Shown here: piece by piece, positions 46,261 through 58,548 of the stretch
Numbering within the stretch: the first letter of the stretch is position 1
How the letters are laid out: each line of letters starts with the position of its first letter
Notes under the pieces: generated by a model
What the model was told of the DNA's origin: nothing
What the model saw: only the letters and a program-made list of their open reading frames with translations
The model's database searches: none
NCBI GenBank assembly: GCA_028829895.1
Contig: CM054181.1
Location: 105,969,860 to 106,033,859, forward strand
DNA: 64,000 bases
Reading direction: 5' to 3'
DNA from: Sinotaia quadrata
Taxonomy: Eukaryota > Mollusca > Gastropoda > Architaenioglossa > Viviparidae
Position numbers and translations under genes: made by a program

Positions 46261-48893
46261 ACTTCAGTGTCATATAAGGATACTCGACGGAGATGACATG
46301 ACATGAACTGTCTTGGCTAAACACATAATAATTAGTAATTGTCTCTAAGCCCACCCCCACCCCCACACACACTCACCTGGTGGATACAGTTCTTATAGCC
46401 CAGATACACATGACACTACGTGACAAGGAAAATCAAGAATGATAGCTTTAAATAATTTTAATAAAGAAATAAAGTTAAATATATAAATACTATAGGAAAA
46501 AACTTCATGATAGGAGTTGCTCTTGTGGGCACAAAAAAAGCAGCCTGAACTTGGGTTTCTCCACGTATTCTAACAGCTGTTGTCCATATCTTACTTTGAT
46601 ACTCTGGTCCTGAGCGTATGCTGACCAAGGGACACTAAAGATTTTAATTTTTCAATTTGAAATAAATTAAAAATAAACGTAGTACTAAGTCCATTATAAT
46701 TTTCAATTAACCTAATTTTCAAAATATTTGTAGAAAAGTAATAAAAAAAATAAAATAATAATTATTAAAAAATGATCATATAATTTTCAATTTGAACTAA
46801 ACGATAAGAAAAAGTTTTATTATTTATTTTTGAATTTGAAATAAATAAATTCAAAATTATACTTTTAAATTAATTAATATGCCAATAATAAGTAGTAATT
46901 TAATATTTTAAAATCCATTTATAATTACAGTCGGTTTTATTGTTTTAGCAAATTGACCCATTCAATTATCGCTTAGCGGCAGTGTCTGACACTGACCGGT
47001 TAAACTGATATGTAACTGTTTATCCAGTTATCTTAGTTGGAGTACATTGATATACTTAGGTGACTGCATTTATATGTTTGTATAACATTAGTCATATGTG
47101 ATTGTCAATCATATGAGAGTTAATCATAACTAGTTAATTTTACAACTTTGATTTATGATCTGGATCCAAGCTTATTTTCCTTTGCAGATTGAAAGAATTT
47201 GAAAGAATTCTAATGCCATTCAGTCTAACACTTTTATTAGGACGTCAGTTCCAAAGCATTTCACAAGAGCTACACTAATATTAGAAGGTTACATAAAATA
47301 ATTTTAAAAAATAATATACCTCACTATTTTCAAGTGTATTTAATCCTTAGTATAAAAGCACATAAATATATATTAAGCATAGCCCAGTATCAACATCACA
47401 TATTACAAAGCAAGTCTATTAAAACAAAATATCTTTATAACTTTAAGCAGTAAATTTAGTTTTAAATTAGTTTTCTCAGTTTCATGCGAAACACTTTCAG
47501 ATATATTTACTATATACAATGCAAAAACTAAGAAAATGAACACAGAATAGTCAGTGTAAATATTAGTAATATATACAAAGAAATATAAAATATGCTTCAT
47601 GATAACAGACATCCTGAAATAGAAAAATAAGTTACACTTTGCATTCCAATTTCATATACTACCCAGCGTAATGCATCGCGAAAACTGTGTTGTATGCGAC
47701 ACCTAACTAATATAGTATTCAGGTGCTCTTATCCATACACCCCTGCTTGGTCTTTACAGATAATTTCAAGTGCAAATAACTCATCTTGCTCTGTAAGTTA
47801 TCGCCCTTTTCTGTCAAATGTACTGAGTCTTCAAAGTACAAACGAAACGGCCTTAAAGAAGGTAATGCACAATTCAATATTCGTTTTAAATTATTGCATT
47901 ATTGCCTGGGTGAAGTGGACACTTTCTCAACGGGTCCATACACACCTCGAAAGATCGGTGAATATTTATGAAAAGTGACTAATAGTATAAACACCACTGC
48001 ATAAGGGATGGGTACCGTGCGAGCGCGCCGAAATTTATGTCAACAGTGACGTATTAAGGTGAATTACAGCAGTTTTCTCAAGAGCAGTAAATTTGTGAAA
48101 AATATCTTTTCATGATAATGTCCTTAAGTGAACGTTCAATAGTTTTGTGTATGTTCAAGCAAGGCGCAATAAATTTTGCACTCGCTGTTATGTCTATTTG
48201 CGAGAGTTATTTTCTCTTTATAAGAAAGGTCCTTTGGACAAGAGCTTGACATTCATTTATGCCTTGATCTGTTTCATTGATTAGCACCTCGATTTGCCTT
48301 TTTGACACGTTTCAAGTGTAATTTCTTTCATTTTATTTTAGGAGGGTTGCACTTTAGACGTCATGCCAAATTATTTAATTTTAAAGAAAATATATTACTT
48401 GATTTTTTATATGGTTGAAGACAGGAAGGCAAATAATCTAAAAGTAAAGCTAATTCACCTCAATGAGTTATAGTTATATAATCGAAAATAAATCTTTTAA
48501 AATTGAAATTAATGGTGCATTAAAACCTATAGTTCCAATGCTAGGTAATTATTGATGCTATGTTTATTGTTACTTAATGAGAGACGAATCATGGCTATTA
48601 GAAATTACATGTTTACGGCCTTCGGTCACCATAAGTAATAGGTTTAGCAATTTGCAAATAACGGACAACGTAACGACAAGATGATAAACATTTGTTTGTC
48701 AATGTACACTTTTTGTGATGCTAATATTAAACACCTACTTTAGAATCACACCTAAACCCATAAAAAATGCTATATGTCAATATTATATATATATAAGAGA
48801 ATAGAATTTTAGATAATAACACTGAAAGCATATATAAAACTTTTAGAGAATAAATAGGAAGAAAGAACAATTTAAATAATAAGGCAAATAATA
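46261..48893. other. long AT-rich unique region (2.6 kb)
   Basis: Strongly AT-rich, especially 46630-46920. It contains a perfect 15-nt inverted repeat CAGTGTCTGACACTG at 46980-46994. Frames 47403-47612 (-) and 47694-47978 (+) have no recognised domain. No array. This could be intron or intergenic. Confidence 0.5.
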
Positions 48894-48973
48894 ACAAAAG
48901 AAAGAAAGAAAGAAAGAAGGAAAGAAAGAAAGAAAGAAAGAAGGAAAGAAAGAAAGAAAGAAAGAAAGAAGGA

Positions 48974-49031
<58 letters not shown>
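48894..49031. repeat. (GAAA)n array with periodic GGAAA
   Basis: About 34 tetramers. GAAGGAAA variants fall about every 16-32 bp in the left half, and the right half is pure. Poly-FFLS minus frames are artefacts. Confidence 0.97.
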
Positions 49032-49032
<1 letters not shown>

Positions 49033-50164
49033 GTTCGCCTACGAAAGTAATAACAGAAAAATAGCACGAGAGAAAAGGAACTCTATAGATTAAGAGACTT
49101 GAATACAACAGCGACAGGTGAAGGAAAAGTGTATAAAAGATCAAACACAAGAGTTTGCAATTAGATTACTCCATTGCCTATTAGAAGACTTGTCACATTT
49201 GCAGAGCTTGTTAAATCCTTCTTGCAGCAGAACTTTTGTAGACTATTGCCTTCCTATCAATGTGACTCAAGCAATATTGATGAGAGTTGTCTTTTCGCGG
49301 ACGTCCGGAGCAACACACCGCTTGGCGATTCCTAGGTTCCTGCGACTAAGTCTTCTTAAAACCGTGCCATTCAGTCATGACGTCACCAAACATTGCCTCT
49401 GTCGGACCAGGAGCCTGTTTCAGGGCCAACTGTTCTGAGAACGGCTCTGCAAGCTACTGAAATTGAATAATGGACGTGCTGGCGTACAATATCCTGCTCA
49501 AAATTTTGCCAGCTGTGTCACTTTGAGCTTTATAAATGGATCCTATCTATTGGTGATTTCTTTTCAGTATTGCGTTATTCTTTTGACGCTAAAACTTCTC
49601 GAAGGTTTTACAGTCGATATTAAAATTCCGATGTCAACGACTGTTAATTGTAGTGTTACATAAAATGAATTGCTATTTTAGATAAAGCATAGGAACACAT
49701 CATTGCTGCATTCAATCTTTTAAAACCTAATATGGTTACAACGGCAAAAGCGACTTAAGCAATATATTTTTTTTTAATATCACTAATGAAAATACTGTCG
49801 CGGTACAATTTTAGACTTCTATGTTAGTATTCCAGAAGCTTTCAGTGTAAAGCTTTTAGAAATGTTAAAATTATAATCTATACACAAATCAGCGTGAACC
49901 AAAGGTAGGCCTCTATTATGTACTGATCACTTTGCAGGTAATTTTCACATTAACTCATTTACGAAGGCACAGTAACACTCCTAAGCGAATTTGAATACAA
50001 TATTGATACCTAGGTATATATCAAAGTACGTAGATACGAGAGTATATGAAAGCGTATAAATATAATGAAACAAATGAAAGAGTACCTGATATTATATTAC
50101 AGTGTTGCAATACTGTAACTATTCTGTAATAAACAGACACGGACAAAGTGGACCATACACACTA
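49032..50164. other. unique spacer, GC-richer 49170-49500
   Basis: A 106-aa plus frame (49118-49438) is unrecognised. On the minus strand an AG acceptor near 49450 precedes a short open stretch (ends FGDVMTEWHGFKKT then stop near 49350) that looks mildly protein-like. Perfect TGACGTCA lies at 49378-49385. No call can be supported. Confidence 0.4.
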
Positions 50165-50512
50165 TAGCATGCTAACCATGTTTGTGTGTACTCAACCACA
50201 CTGACAACAACAAGCTTATTTGTACACAGACATACTGAGAACATGCTTATTATCTACACAGCCACACTAACATGCTTATTATGTACACATCACAATGACA
50301 ACATGCTTAGTATGTAAACCAACCACATTGACAACATGCTTATTATGTACACAACCAACCACACTGACAACATGCTTATTATGTATAAAACCGACCACAT
50401 TGACAACATACTTATTATGTACAAACCACATTGACAACATGCTAATTTTGTACACAACCACATTGCCAAGAGTATGCTCATTATGTAGACAGCCACATTG
50501 TGACAACAGCAT
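50165..50512. repeat. ~36-bp minisatellite (~9 units)
   Basis: Phrase 'acaacatgcttattatgtac' followed by ACAACCACACTG with length variation. Open frames on both strands are artefacts. Confidence 0.93.
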
Positions 50513-50627
50513 GTTTATCCAACTGACTTTTTATAGAGTTTAGATTAATACATGTACAACGAAATATTACAACACAACGACAAATTAACACCCTCGTCTA
50601 TAACGAAACATCCAAAAGCAATCGTTT

Positions 50628-50848
50628 AACGTCAGCATACACATATAGTGTCAAACGTCAACATACACATATAGTGTCAAACGTCAGCATACACATATAG
50701 TGTCAAACGTCAGCATACACATATAGTGTCAAACGTCAACATACACATATAGTGTCAAACGTCAGCATACACATATAGTGTCAAACGTCAGCATACACAT
50801 ATAGTGTCAAACGTCAGCATACACATATAGTGTCAAACGTCAACATAC
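50628..50848. repeat. 26-bp minisatellite (~8 units)
   Basis: Phrase 'catacacatatagtgtcaaa' plus CGTCAG/CGTCAA. The only polymorphism is the last base (G or A), so the array is young. Confidence 0.97.
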
Positions 50849-51190
50849 ATCTAAGTGTGGGCGTACTTAGTTAAATATGTTCACGAGCGATGGATTATAT
50901 ACAGTTTTAAGTCTACCTAAGTGTGGGCTTACTTATGTTCATGATCGGTGGATTATATAGAGTTTTAAGTCTACCTAAGTGTGGGCTTACTTATGTTCAA
51001 GAGCGGTGGATTATATAGAGTTTTAAGTCTACCTAAGTGTGGGCTTACTTATGTTCAAGAGTGGTGGATTATATACAGTTTTAAGTCTGCCTAAGTGTGG
51101 GCTTACTTATGTTCATGAGCGGTGGATTATATACAGTTTTAAGTCTACCTAAGAGTGGGCTTACTTATGTTCAAGAGCGGTGGATTAATT
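50849..51190. repeat. 58-bp minisatellite (~6 units)
   Basis: Phrase 'taagtgtgggcttacttatg' continuing to GGTGGATTATATACAGTTTTAAGTCTACC. Begins directly where the 26-bp array stops. Confidence 0.96.
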
Positions 51191-51521
51191 ACATTCTATA
51201 CATATGTTGAAGAGCGATCACGTTTTTTTTATATGTAAGGTAATATGAATAAATTAATAATCAGTACTAGCTCTTTTCTTTTGTCGGTTCGTGGGATCAT
51301 GAATAAAGGTTTCACATAAATATTTGAGAGTTCACTTCAATGTTCCAAGAATAAAACGGACAATAGCAGACGTCCGTCAGGTATTTTATTTGATTATTTT
51401 TAATAATTTAATAATTCTGTCTCTTTATTATTACAATGAAAGAACTTTAATTGGATGGTTGCCAATTATTGATACGTATACAGGTATAGCTGCCGACGTT
51501 CTTCCATACACCGTCGAAAAG
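51191..51521. other. AT-rich spacer
   Basis: Unique. The plus frame starting at 51324 is driven by the following GT tract. Confidence 0.5.
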
Positions 51522-51797
51522 TGTGTTTGTGTGTGTGTGTGTGAGTGTTGTGTGTATGTGTGTGCGTGTGTGTGTTTATATGTGTGTGTTTGTGTGTGTA
51601 TGTATGTGTGTGTGTTTGTATGTGTGTGTGTGTTTGTGTGTGTGTTTGTATGTATGTGTGTGTGTTTGTATGTGTGTGTGTTTGTGTGTGTGTTTGTATG
51701 TGTGTGTGTTTGTATGTGTGTGCGCGTGTGTGTGTTTGTATGTGTGTGTTTTGTGTGTGTGTGTGATTATGTGTGTGTTTGTATGTGTGTGTGTGTT

Positions 51798-51883
<86 letters not shown>
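51522..51883. repeat. imperfect (GT)n with TTTGTAT interruptions, 360 bp
   Basis: GT runs are broken repeatedly by TTTGTATGT, giving a higher-order period of about 20-40 bp. The last 90 bp are nearly pure GT. CVCV/THTH frames up to 186 aa are artefacts. Confidence 0.96.
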
Positions 51884-51888
<5 letters not shown>

Positions 51889-52277
51889 GAGAAACTATAC
51901 ATGAGTGTGTATGTATGTATGTGTGTGTGGTATAATTTAGCTACCTTTACTGCCACAAAAAGTCCATTTCATTCGCATTTGATCAGGAAAGACAATTTGC
52001 AACAGCAATGATGGAACATGTCAATTGACACCAAAATTCCCAGCGAGAGGGTTAGGTTTGGTATGTGGGTGGACAGTAGCCTGACCTTTGACACTGTAAC
52101 CAGAGATGAAGCAACACGCCCAAAGCATTTAATGACGGTACTAGTGGACGGATACGGCAACGACCATTCGTAGCGCTGTTAAATGAACACTAGAACTTAA
52201 CTTAGTAAAATCGCTTTCTTCGGGAAAATACAATCCATCAAAATAGTGAGCTCTTTTCTCGTCGGGACTTACAAGAA
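51884..52277. other. unique spacer
   Basis: Sequence 52020-52180 is moderately complex. Minus frame 51969-52160 is unrecognised. Confidence 0.45.
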
Positions 52278-52480
52278 ATGTTGGACATTATAAAGAAATT
52301 AAACATATCTGTCATCCTCTCGTGGACATTATGTAGTAACATTAAAGAAATCAAACGTGTCTGTCATTCTCTCGTGAACATTATGTAGTAACGTTAAAGA
52401 AACTAAACGTGTCTGTCATTCTCTCGTGGACATTATGTAGTAATGTTAAGGAAATCAAATGTCTGTCATTCTGATACGGG
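52278..52480. repeat. 52-bp minisatellite (4 units)
   Basis: Phrase 'cattatgtagtaacattaaa' continuing to TGTCTGTCATTCTCTCGTG. The outer units are truncated or diverged. Confidence 0.94.
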
Positions 52481-52795
52481 CGTGAGTTTGCAATGTCTGA
52501 TATTTTGTCAGACAGGTTTGAGCTTGAAATTTTCGTCATTCTTTCCAACAGGGTTGAAATGTTTAATATTTTTTACCAGATAAATAGATAAACGAGTTAG
52601 AAATATTTGAAACTTTGTCGGTAGGCAGGAAAAGGGAGATGGCCTTTATAATGATTTAGAAGTTTTTGATTTTTTTTTTCCTGAGGAGTTTAAAATGTTT
52701 GACTTTCTGTCGGACCAGTTTGAAATGTCTGATGTTCTATAACTTGTAATTAGAGAAATTTTGTATATTGCATTGTTGAACACAGTGGAAGTGCT

Positions 52796-52909
52796 ATTCC
52801 TGAATTTGATTATGTTGTATTTTATGTCTATGTTTGTGAATGGGTTAATGATATTCCTGAATTTGATTATGTTGTATTTTATGTCCACGTGTGTGAATGG
52901 GTTAATGAA
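52796..52909. repeat. 57-bp tandem duplication
   Basis: Two units from 52796 and 52853 starting 'attcctgaatttgattatg'. They differ at 3-4 positions. Confidence 0.95.
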
Positions 52910-53528
52910 GTATATTGCAGGAATGTAAGTTTGAGAAGAGAGATGTGTAAGTGTAGAAACATTTTAGACTTGAATCTTAAGTGCTGTCCCTTGATTTGAC
53001 TTTTCCAGAGAGGAGCAAGACTTTCTTAGTTTTATGTTATCCAATTCAGACTGCAGTGGACTACTGCACTCTATTTGAGTACGTCAGTGTGTGTCACTAT
53101 TGTGACACTATTTGTTACACTTGCCCGCAAAAGGGTTGCAGAAGTTGGGTCCAGCTTTGATTTGGAGAGATTGCACACAGAATTCTTTGAACAGTTCCAG
53201 TAGCCTGCCTAGAAGCACACGTTAGATCCATTATCCAATGCAGACACAATGAGCCCTGACATTGTTGCAAAAATAACCCCTCCAGTGACAGCTTACGTCA
53301 TATGAAGGTCATATAAAATTAGCTATTATTTTTTCACTCCTGTTGATTGTTTGTTTAATAAATTTACTGTATTTCGTATTTAACCCTTTTTACGCATATT
53401 ATTTAAATTATATATTTGTAGTAATAGTGGGTGAATGAGGGCTCGTTAAAATAACTTAAAAGACGGATTTAAATACTCCTTAAGTAAGACGTTCCACCTG
53501 CGGAAGAAATTATGTCAGTAGAATGTCT

Positions 53529-53536
53529 ATCTAAAT
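53529..53536. other. left target-site duplication of the hAT MITE
   Basis: ATCTAAAT, repeated exactly at 53733-53740 on the other side of the MITE. Eight bases is the hAT signature. Confidence 0.92.
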
Positions 53537-53732
53537 CAGGGGTACAGAAACCGCGGCCCGCGGGCCGCATGCGGCCCCCAGAAGACTTTCGGATGTTACC
53601 ATTATTACGAATGTAAAGCACATTATTTCATTACTTGTGTTGTTTTTTGTACTGAGCTATCCATGTTGCGGCCCTCAACACACTGTCAATTGGAAATTTG
53701 GCCCTCCTGCCCCAAAAGTTTGTGCACGCCTG
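53537..53732. mobile_element. hAT-type MITE, 196 bp, nested in family A
   Basis: Left end CAGGGGTACAGAAACCGCGG and right end (reverse complement) CAGGCGTGCACAAACTTTTG agree at 12 of the first 15 positions. The sub-terminal GGCCCGCGGGCC and GGCCCTC blocks are typical of hAT/Charlie-type non-autonomous elements. It is flanked by a perfect 8-bp duplication. It is far richer in GC than its host repeat and carries no coding sequence. Confidence 0.9.
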
Positions 53733-53740
53733 ATCTAAAT
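53733..53740. other. right target-site duplication of the hAT MITE
   Basis: ATCTAAAT, identical to 53529-53536. Confidence 0.92.
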
Positions 53741-53895
53741 GTTGTGAGTAAGGGATAGAGTTTCTGCTGCGACAGGTGATCTGATCTGCCAGGTGGGACA
53801 TTGGTTGGGATCTATTATTAATATATGAAGTAAATTTCCAGTCACTTGTATTTAGTTATGATTTATTAATTAGAATATAATAATAATCATAACCA

Positions 53896-54471
53896 GCAGG
53901 GCTTACGTCACACACATTATACAGGGAACGTTGGTATATATATCATCACACTTAGTATGACACCCCACGAATGACTTAAATCGAAGTTAATGTTAGAAAC
54001 AGGGCCTCTAAATAGGAGAAGATAAAATATCTCTGGGTTCCATTTGAAAGTGGCTGCATTTGTGTATAAAATTACATGCAAACACAGCAGACATCAAACC
54101 ACTTCAGTTTATAGCTAGAAAATTATTTTATGGATTATTAATTTTCGGGATGTGTTGCTCTTTTGCTATCATTTAGAAACCTGTAGTTTCACCTGTAAAT
54201 CTGTCACTGCATGTATTGACTTCCCCACTCTCTGCGCCCCCCCCCCCCAACGCACACTTACTCTGACAAGTTTGACGAAAACATTCTTTGAACCTTAATA
54301 TGACATACGATACCACTGTTGCTGTTTTGTCATGATACCTGTCGTCATGTGAATAATTTATATTTTAATAACCTACTTTACTTACAAATTTGATAGAAGT
54401 ACAACTATCACCATAACCTCTAAACATATACAAACACACCGTCACGCGTGAACACACATACACGGATGTAT

Positions 54472-54473
<2 letters not shown>
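53896..54473. other. unique spacer with poly-C
   Basis: C-run at 54237-54248. No gene recognised. Confidence 0.5.
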
Positions 54474-54519
<46 letters not shown>

Positions 54520-54525
54520 ACACAG
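54474..54525. repeat. (CA)n microsatellite
   Basis: About 25 CA units with one CATA break. Confidence 0.96.
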
Positions 54526-55060
54526 GTAAACTAAAGTAAAACGCATTGAAACGGTAACTATACATATTTCTTTTAGCTTCTTTTCTTCTTCTTTTTGTGT
54601 ATTCCCTTTGAATGGTTAGTTTCATGAGTTGTCTACAACATTCAGGTATGTTCCTTGCCTGAGGATAAGGTTCATCCTTTCAAGAAGGTAGGTTTACGAG
54701 TAGTCTAGTTTTAGAGGAAGGGTGGGTGTGGGCTACATAAGTCATTATGTGACAATAAGTCACACGCAAACAAAGTATATGTGTCTCGGGGTGACGTCCA
54801 AGACACGTGAATTATTTATAGCTTGGGACGGTTTTAAGACAGATATTAAAAATCAGACTCTGTACATTCCTCAAAACTATCAACTTTTTAACAGTCTTCA
54901 AGATATGGAACAGGGAAGTTCCGACATGGTTGCTTTGTGATTAGGCGTAATTGATGTCATGAATTGTATGTCATCAAACAGTAATATAGTGGTAATATAA
55001 GTAATAGTGTGTGGTTTATTGCAAAAGAAATCCATATGTGAGAACAGGATTGTTACAGTA
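54526..55060. other. unique spacer
   Basis: 72-aa frame at 54722-54940 (includes TSKTRELFIAWDGFKTD) is not recognised and has no splice support. Confidence 0.45.
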
Positions 55061-55062
55061 TA

Positions 55063-55146
<84 letters not shown>
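55061..55146. repeat. (CTAT)n tetranucleotide array
   Basis: About 21 perfect units. Confidence 0.98.
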
Positions 55147-56094
55147 GGCCGCACAGACAAATTTATTATATATGCATATACTAAGTTGCTTATTATATAA
55201 TCTAATATTTTGTATTATTGGTACTCGATTCTTGTATGTGATGCTGTAGCAGTAGCCCAATGCTATAATGATCTGGTGAGCTATTTTGGTTCATCATAGG
55301 CGTTGCTGAGGCAATCCATCTTATCGAATTTGACCCGTTCAGTTCAATCGAAAAAAAAAAAGCCCTACAAATAATATTACTACATAAACATGTACAAACA
55401 AACACGCACGCACACTCACTGCACACTCGCATGCATGTATGCATGACACAAGCACGCAGTCACATACGCACGCACACACATACACACAAAGTACTTTTCA
55501 CAGAACCTGCGTTTTTATACATGTTCTTTCGCTTGAGTGCAATAAGCAATTTACGATTTGATTGCGGGTTTACAGAGATGTAATAGAGGTCAAACCCCAC
55601 AATCAGAAATATGATTTTTTTTTTTAAATGCCTTTCAGATCCGTAGTATGTGTTTGATGTGAGAATGGATGCTGCTTCCAGTACGAGTTGTGTATAATAT
55701 TAGCTGACAGCCCGCCACAAGTAATCGTCTTCTTGTACACTCATATTTACGATATCATAAACTGGCGGCAGATGTTGTCTTAACTGCAGAGTAACTGAAG
55801 AGACAACAGTACAAATCATATTGTCAAAAGAAGTACATGAAATATTGCGAAATGGCATAACAGGAATAAAACCAATGTGCCAAAGGATAAAAGATATTTG
55901 TAATATAGAGCACGGATGGATTGTAAAGAGGTAAATAGCAGTTGATTCGCTGTTAGGGTACATGCACAAATATTATGCAGATATAATATGTGTGTGTTTG
56001 TGTGCGCATGCGCGCACCTAAACATATAACACACACATCCATCAAGTACATATATGTACTCAGGCATATTTGTAGGTATGTCTATTAAAATACT

Positions 56095-56096
<2 letters not shown>
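55147..56096. other. spacer with CA-rich stretches
   Basis: Short CA/CGCA-rich tract at 55400-55490 and a T-run at 55616-55625. Minus frame 55700-55969 (89 aa) is unrecognised. Confidence 0.5.

Positions 56097-56164
<68 letters not shown>
56097..56164. repeat. (CA)n microsatellite
   Basis: 34 uninterrupted CA units. Confidence 0.98.
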
Positions 56165-56166
<2 letters not shown>

Positions 56167-56274
56167 ATACACGAGAGGCCACGCAGTAGTTTCAAAATTC
56201 CGTGCACAAGTTTTGGAGGCAAGCTCAAACAAGTGCGAGTTCCACGTACACATGAAAAATATTAGAGGGGACGT

Positions 56275-56277
56275 GGA

Positions 56278-56317
<40 letters not shown>

Positions 56318-57798
56318 TATCCAAAACTAATTATAAGTGAAGAGAATCTTAATTTATTTTATTAGTGATCCTCCAGCAAACACCATTCATCTCTCTCACT
56401 TGGCGGACATGCGGGCGCTGTAAATGTTTTCTCTCTTCCACAACATTGAAGGTAGACGTTTACAATCACACAAAATTCTGTAGGTAGAAATCTTATTAAA
56501 GGAGAAAACAAGTCCACCCTCTTTCTTCTCCAACATAAGTTTATCAGTATGTGTCAGGAGGTCAATAAATTTAACAATAAATTTATTAAATAAACAATCA
56601 AATATACATAGAACAAATACAATGCAAATACACTGAAACAGTTTACTTGACAACAATACGTCCACAAAACCACGTTCACCATAATTTCCATAATTCAGTC
56701 TTATGATAGTTCTTATCAGAGAACAGAAATGGAGTTATTAGAGATAAGCAAAAATAGTTTGTACATAACCTCAACTGAGTGCTGTTTCAGTAGTCTTTCT
56801 GTGTACTTTTGCAACAGTATCATAAGTTTTATTGTCTGCCTTCAACTCCACATGTCTCTCTGCACACGTTGAAAACACTAACCTGCTGCTTTTCTCTCAA
56901 AGACAATCTAGGCATTTCCTGCAGTACCAGTTCCCTCATGCAGAATAACAATTACAGCTATTCTAGTAACTTCTTTTCACTAGAATTACTTGATGTGGTC
57001 AGCACACATTGCCACCATACATCAATTAAGTGTAGTGTATCCTTTACACCCACATCTCTCGTGGTCGGTCGTAGCAGTTTACAATCAGTAAACCAGGAGG
57101 TTCAAATCATACACCAAAAGTAGAAAGGCTGCTTGTCCCTGTGAAAATATAATCAGAAAACAAATACTAAGTTTCCAGTTTGTTGCTTTATAACACCATT
57201 CTTTCTTACATTCAAGTCTCAATTTACAGTTTCCTCCAATGTTATTTACTAGCCTGACACATGACACATGCACACAGCATAATAAATACAACATATCAAA
57301 ACAATGTGAAGAGTTTAGCATACTTTATGTGAGCATTTTACTTCAAACATTTGTAGAAATAATAATCTACTCACATAATACATCTCTACATAAAATGCAA
57401 GTATAACACATCAATAGCAATATGCATGAACTATTTTAAAGTCAGTTCTCTCACAACCAGTCAGTTAACTCACCATTAAGCTAAAAGACACATTTCATGA
57501 CCGGATTTCTTGCCACTTCAAATTCAAGTGATCAGACAATAGATTTTTCTAAGTTAGGTAAAATTTTAATCTCTTCCCATTGGCTTGTCTCGTTCTCATA
57601 AATCATAAACACCAATTGAACTAGTTTGCATTACGTCATCTCTTGCTAGCATATTCTCAACTCAAGTATTTATTCCAACTCAGAAACTTTCAAAAATACC
57701 ATCATAAGGAGTACCCAAGGTTGGGGTACTCTGACAATTTAACAATTTATGTAACAATTAAATTTTAAAATAGGGATAGGCAAATTTACTCCATCACA
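56275..57798 (-). mobile_element. dispersed repeat family A, copy A5 (near full length, ~1.52 kb)
   Basis: In the reverse complement it starts 'tgatggagtaaatttgcc' near 57797. It follows A1-A3 throughout ('accccaaccttgggtactc', 'gagacaagccaatggg', 'agtaaataacattggagg', 'gggaactggtactgcagg') and ends in 'ccgccaagtgagagagatga', 'gtttgctggaggatcac' and a pure (AAT)n tail (56277-56317). It is the best copy for defining both ends. Confidence 0.82.
56277..56317. repeat. (ATT)n tail of family A copy A5
   Basis: About 13 ATT units at the 3' end of the minus-strand element, the same place where A3 and A6 carry TAA-rich tails. Confidence 0.93.
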
Positions 57799-58440
57799 CA
57801 TACACAATTCTGGCAGATATGTGATCGGGCGGGTAACTTAGGGCCTGGAACTTGATAGTGAAGCATAACAAAATTATTTTAATAGAAATGATGATGATAA
57901 TGATAATGAAAATAAAATCATGACAGCAATGAAGATGATGATAACCCAATTTGCTGAGAGGAAAAGGACTGCCCCAGATATGACCTAGCGAATGAGAACA
58001 ATGGAGCATATTTCCTCAGTGCATGATCTTGACTTTTGTTTGAGTCACCACTGTACATCACTTTTGTTTTTATTTCTGAGAGTCTACGCCTTCAGCTTTA
58101 AGGAAAATATTCCGAAATAAACCATCTAATAATGAATCGTGTATATATGTGAGTGTGTATGCGTGTGTGCGTGCATGTGTATGTGTGTATGTGTGCATGT
58201 GTGTGCATGTGTGTACGTGTGTGTGTGCGTGTGAGTGATTAAGAGAGAGAGAGAGAGGTAATTAAAGGTGACAGTGTTGTATGGTACACTATAATATGTT
58301 TCTGAGGTAATGTAATGTAGTGAAGAGTAGTGTGAGGTTATTATAGTGCTGTGAGGAACAAAGTGAGGAATGTGGTGAGAGGTATGAAGTAGTGAAGTGA
58401 TATATACAACATTTAAAAGGCCATTATGCTATTTGTATTT
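57799..58440. other. spacer with imperfect GT and GTA-rich stretches
   Basis: GAT/AAT-rich part at 57885-57945 and imperfect GT at 58140-58235. 58290-58400 has recurring 'gtgaggta' words. No gene recognised. Confidence 0.5.
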
Positions 58441-58452
58441 GGTGGTGGTGGT

Positions 58453-58548
<96 letters not shown>

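Larger units (their letters stand above)
52700..53895 (+). mobile_element. dispersed repeat family A, copy A6 (diverged, with nested hAT)
   Basis: The 3' part matches A3 to A5 clearly: 'tttgtttaataaatttact', 'gtgggtgaatgagggctcg', 'aagacggattta', 'gacaggtgatctgatctgcc' and the final 'ttaattagaatataataataa' tail. Upstream 52700-53300 is only loosely similar ('attgcagg', 'gaggagcaagactttc'), so the 5' boundary is uncertain. It is interrupted by the MITE at 53537-53732. Confidence 0.65.

Noticed and set aside
48843..49150. Phe/Leu/Ser-rich minus frames resembling membrane proteins
   Set aside because: Translation of (GAAA)n. The same artefact occurs at 2.1, 4.7 and 58.6 kb.
49340..49450. Short minus-strand peptide ending in EWHGFKKT after an AG acceptor
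   Set aside because: Only about 33 codons, no recognised similarity, and upstream stop two codons before the acceptor. Too weak to annotate.
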